38,537 bases of DNA, taken from positions 1-38,537 of the forward strand of contig JACOZR010000036.1 of NCBI GenBank assembly GCA_016181245.1. The letters run 5' to 3'. Shown piece by piece: positions 36,461 through 38,537 of this stretch. Below the pieces are notes generated by a model. That model ran no database searches and was not told the DNA's origin. It worked only from the letters and a program-made list of their open reading frames with translations. Both the position numbers and the translations under genes were made by a program. Numbering within the stretch: the first letter of the stretch is position 1; each line of letters begins with the position of its first letter. Source of the stretch: Candidatus Woesearchaeota archaeon. GTDB taxonomy: Archaea > Nanobdellota > Nanobdellia > SCGC-AAA011-G17 > GW2011-AR20.

Positions 36461-36688
36461 ATGAGTAGTAACGATAGACCATTAGATATTCTTAATGATT
36501 CAAGAAATAAAAGGATAATGATAGAACTAAAGAACGGAAGACAGTTCATAGGAGTGTTAAAATCATTTGATATCCATATTAATCTAGTGCTAGAAGACAC
36601 AGAGGAACATGCTGAGGGTACATTAAAGAGAAAAATAGGAAACGTGTTTTTACGAGGAGACACAATAATTCTAATATCACCTCAATAG
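36461..36688 (+). CDS. Sm-like RNA-binding protein (LSm)
   Basis: 75 residues from ATG 36461: MSSNDRPLDILNDSRNKRIM, then the Sm1 motif (IELKNGRQFIGVLKSFDIHI, NLVLEDTEE) and Sm2 (NVFLRGDTIILISP). Archaeal LSm forms a heptameric ring binding U-rich RNA. ATG 36461 is preferred over an upstream in-frame ATG 36443, because TTTAAATATA (36431-36440) sits about 26 bases before it. It pairs with eL37, a conserved archaeal order, with a four-base gap. Confidence 0.93.
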   Translation: MSSNDRPLDILNDSRNKRIMIELKNGRQFIGVLKSFDIHINLVLEDTEEHAEGTLKRKIGNVFLRGDTIILISPQ

Positions 36689-36692
36689 AGAA

Positions 36693-36941
36693 ATGACAAA
36701 AGGAACATATTCTATGGGTAAGAAGTCCGGTAAGAGGACTCAAGTTATAAGATGCAGAAGATGTGGTAAAAAAACATATCACAAATCTCATAAAACATGT
36801 TCAAGCTGTGGCTATGGAAGATCTAAGAAGTTAAGAAGTTACGCTTGGCAAAACAAAACAGGAACTGGCAACCACAAAAAGCAAAAAACAATCATAAGAA
36901 CCAAAAAAGCCAATAGAAGACTTCCAAGAGTACAACGTTAA
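36693..36941 (+). CDS. rpl37e: Ribosomal protein eL37
   Basis: 82 residues: TKGTYSMGKKSGKRTQVIRC, then a zinc ribbon with CRRCGKKTYHKSHKTCSSCG and YAWQNKTGTG. These are the L37e hallmark residues (G-K-x-T-x-S-x-GK, RC-R-R-C-G, C-x-x-CGYG). About 20 extra basic residues extend the C-terminus (KKQKTIIRTKKANRRLPRVQ). It is a large-subunit protein near the tunnel exit, co-transcribed with LSm. Confidence 0.94.
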   Translation: MTKGTYSMGKKSGKRTQVIRCRRCGKKTYHKSHKTCSSCGYGRSKKLRSYAWQNKTGTGNHKKQKTIIRTKKANRRLPRVQR

Positions 36942-36990
36942 TTCTTTTTCAGAATATTTTTTAAAGGTATAATATTTCTAAATATTTAAA

Positions 36991-37030
36991 GAGGGAGTGC
37001 CGGAGCGGTCAAACGGGCTGGATTTTAGAA
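36991..37030 (+). tRNA. 5' half of a type-II tRNA (Ser or Leu), no 3' half seen
   Basis: GAGGGAG-TG-CCG-GAGCGGTCAAA-CGG-G-CTGGA fits acceptor, D stem and anticodon stem of a Ser/Leu tRNA (36991-37022). TATAATATTT at 36968-36977 is at promoter distance. The anticodon region ATTTTAGA is one T too long for a Leu(TAG) loop. I searched the following 300 bases for the T arm and the matching CTCCCTC acceptor and saw neither. It may be a trans-spliced half, a gene with introns I cannot resolve, or a break at a contig join. Confidence 0.55.
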
Positions 37031-37106
37031 ATAAAAGGTCAAGCTTAGGCTGCTAAGAGGCATAAGACACCCAGTAGCTTAGTGCTTACAAAATCAGTAA
37101 AGAAGT

Positions 37107-38537
37107 ATGAGTTCTTATCCAGAAACATGTTCTAAGAAAGTAGGTGAAGAAATAGTCGCAGAGTTTGAAATTTTAACACAAGGTCTGGGTGAGAGAGATA
37201 TGAATGCATTGCACTATCTAATTTTTCACCTTAGAAAAAGCACAGATAGATCTTGAACAAGCGCGTAAAACCTTAGCCTCTGCTAGACATCAGCAAGGCT
37301 CAATAATGAGCAAAGCTTTAAATTGGCTTAGACGCCAAAGAAGCGGAGATACTCCTACTTTAGAAGCAACCAGGCAAGCAGCACAACAAGAATATGATAA
37401 AGCTTTAAAAGAATACCTGAAGCTCAAAAAATATGAGGGAGTTGAGATCGCGGTAGCCCGGGGAGATTTAGTCAGAGAAATTAGTGAAAAGCAAAAACAA
37501 ACGCGGGCTGATCAGCTAAAAACTAAGATCGGCGAGCATAAAACTGATTTAACAGTCGCATTAAGGAGTAAGGATGCCCGGGATAACCTCGTTGGCGAAG
37601 GAAAACCTTTCACCCAAGCAGAATTTAATGCTATCAGGAAATCTAAGATGCTTGAGAGTACTGATACATCTTCACCAGAATACAATACCCAGGCCCTTGA
37701 AACTGTAACCTCTGTTCTGAAATCAGAATATAACTTAGCCTTGAATGAGGCTGTAGCAACTGAATTTTGCAAAGAGGCATTAAGGCTTACCAATAGTGAA
37801 GCTTTATTGAATAGAAAAAATAATGTCCTGACAAGGATTTTGAATGAATGGAGTAATGATCCTAAGAAAAGGATGTTAATTGGTGTTGGATTAACCGCAG
37901 GGTCTATTGCCTTGGCAACTAGGGGCTGGTGCGATACCCTTAGGAGTACTTTGGGGAACCAGAGCTTTTATGGCCTTTACTGGTTGGGAGAGAACTATTA
38001 ATGGCATTGAGCAAACACACGGAGAAAAAGTCAGCACCGCTTTAAGGATTGGTAGAGAAAAGCCTGAACAGACTGCACAAGAACAATACGCCAAGGCCAG
38101 GGAATTCAGAGTCAGAAGAGGCAAGGGTGAAGAAACTAAAGCTGAAGAACGCTTGAGAATTAAAATGCAAGCCGAACTTTTGGCTGAGCTAAATGGTAAA
38201 AAGCTGGATGTCAAAACCCCCGAAAGTCGAGCTAAACTAGTAGAAGCAGCAATTGCTAACATAGGCAAAACCAGCAACGAAGCAGCCGATGTCCGAACCC
38301 GGGGGAATCTAAGAAATAAGGTTATAGCAGGGGCTTTGACTGGTGTAACTTTGGGCTATGGAGCAGAAATTATGTCTGGCTTAGGTTATTCTATGGATAA
38401 TTACATCCCAGGAGTAGCTGGGGCTAAACAGCTGGCTGGAGAAGGACTAGGTACTTTAGGCAGAACAATAGATGCTAATGTTCCTGGCGTAGCTGGAGCT
38501 AAAGAAGCCATCATTGGTAACCCGGCACATGCCCAGG
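37107..38537 (+). pseudogene. Large coiled-coil/membrane protein, frameshifted twice, runs off right edge
   Basis: Coding continuity runs through three frames. 37107 on reads MSSYPETCSKKVGEEIVAEF to NALHYLIF. From a T5 run (37222-37226) it shifts to TLEKAQIDLEQARKTLASAR and the long ORF (LNWLRRQRSGDTPTLEATRQ) up to LIGVGLTAGSIALA. At G4 (37922-37925) it shifts again to AGAIPLGVLWGTRAFMAFTG and continues to the edge. Deleting one base at each run gives one protein: coiled coil, two or more membrane helices, then GVAGAK-type repeats (YIPGVAGAKQLAGEGLGTLG, then NVPGVAGAKEAIIG). GC content and codon choice are higher than the rest. Not archaeal-looking to me; similar proteins are known from candidate-phylum bacteria. 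Confidence 0.5.

Noticed and set aside
36991-37140. Complete tRNA-Ser(GCT) or tRNA-Leu with several introns
   Set aside because: CTGCTAA and ATCCAG can be found downstream, but no T arm or acceptor 3' strand follows, and part of the stretch fits an open frame, so I could not assemble a tRNA.
1-38537. CRISPR array
   Set aside because: No regularly spaced repeats with unique spacers were seen, despite the CARF-like protein at 2636.

Overview
The window is an AT-rich, densely packed stretch of an archaeal chromosome. The evidence is a full set of archaeal information-processing genes: Orc1/Cdc6, archaeal DnaG, TFB, Spt5, RpoP, aIF5A, LSm, Alba, ribosomal proteins eL40, uL11, eL43, eS17, eS8 and eL37, tRNA-splicing endonuclease, and an archaeal SRP RNA. 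Many genes have TTTATA-type boxes about 26 bases before the start codon (leaderless transcripts), and genes inside operons often have GGAGG-type ribosome binding sites. Small proteins, overlapping genes and a short Dph2 suggest a reduced genome of the DPANN group (Pacearchaeota/Woesearchaeota-like). That placement is an inference, not a search result.

Layout. 1-4.8 kb: LemA/HtpX membrane quality-control pair, diphthine synthase, a GNAT, a CARF-like Rossmann protein, Orc1/Cdc6 and two tiny genes with strong ribosome binding sites. 4.8-10.1 kb: a HhH-GPD DNA glycosylase, a phosphoesterase, a 21-residue Lys/Arg/Ala peptide, TatD, a site-2 protease, eL40 and aIF5A. 10.2-13.7 kb: an FKBP isomerase followed by the conserved ftsZ-secE-spt5-L11 run, interrupted by one unknown gene. 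13.75-18.4 kb: a reading-frame remnant, an intron-bearing tRNA-Pro, eL43-RpoP-prefoldin-UPF0147, SepF, ZPR1, a shortened Dph2, GlyRS and an intron-bearing tRNA-Ala. 18.4-22.7 kb: a nucleotidyltransferase locus with a palindromic operator, SppA, HNH nuclease, SRP RNA, DnaG and a cloverleaf-like non-coding RNA. 22.7-26.9 kb: three tandem paralogues of unknown function, a HIT protein, tRNA-Met, an alba gene split by a 32-base insert, a MntA/HepT-type toxin-antitoxin pair and eS17. 27-36.9 kb: a Trm11-like methyltransferase, TrhO, ferredoxin, a frameshifted U32 peptidase, EndA, RNase Z, membrane and lipoprotein-like genes, a damaged tfb, eS8, LSm and eL37. 36.99 kb to the end: the 5' half of a Ser/Leu-type tRNA, then a higher-GC, twice-frameshifted coiled-coil/membrane protein unlike the rest. 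This end may be a contig join or an insertion.

How it fits together. The strongest theme is RNA splicing. EndA and RNase Z lie side by side, two of the three complete tRNA genes carry small non-canonical inserts, and the alba coding sequence is interrupted by a short insert whose removal restores a normal Alba protein. This is consistent with a lineage where bulge-helix-bulge splicing extends to an mRNA. Against this, single-base homopolymer frameshifts (U32 gene and the right end) and a deletion in tfb show that assembly or sequencing errors must be excluded first.
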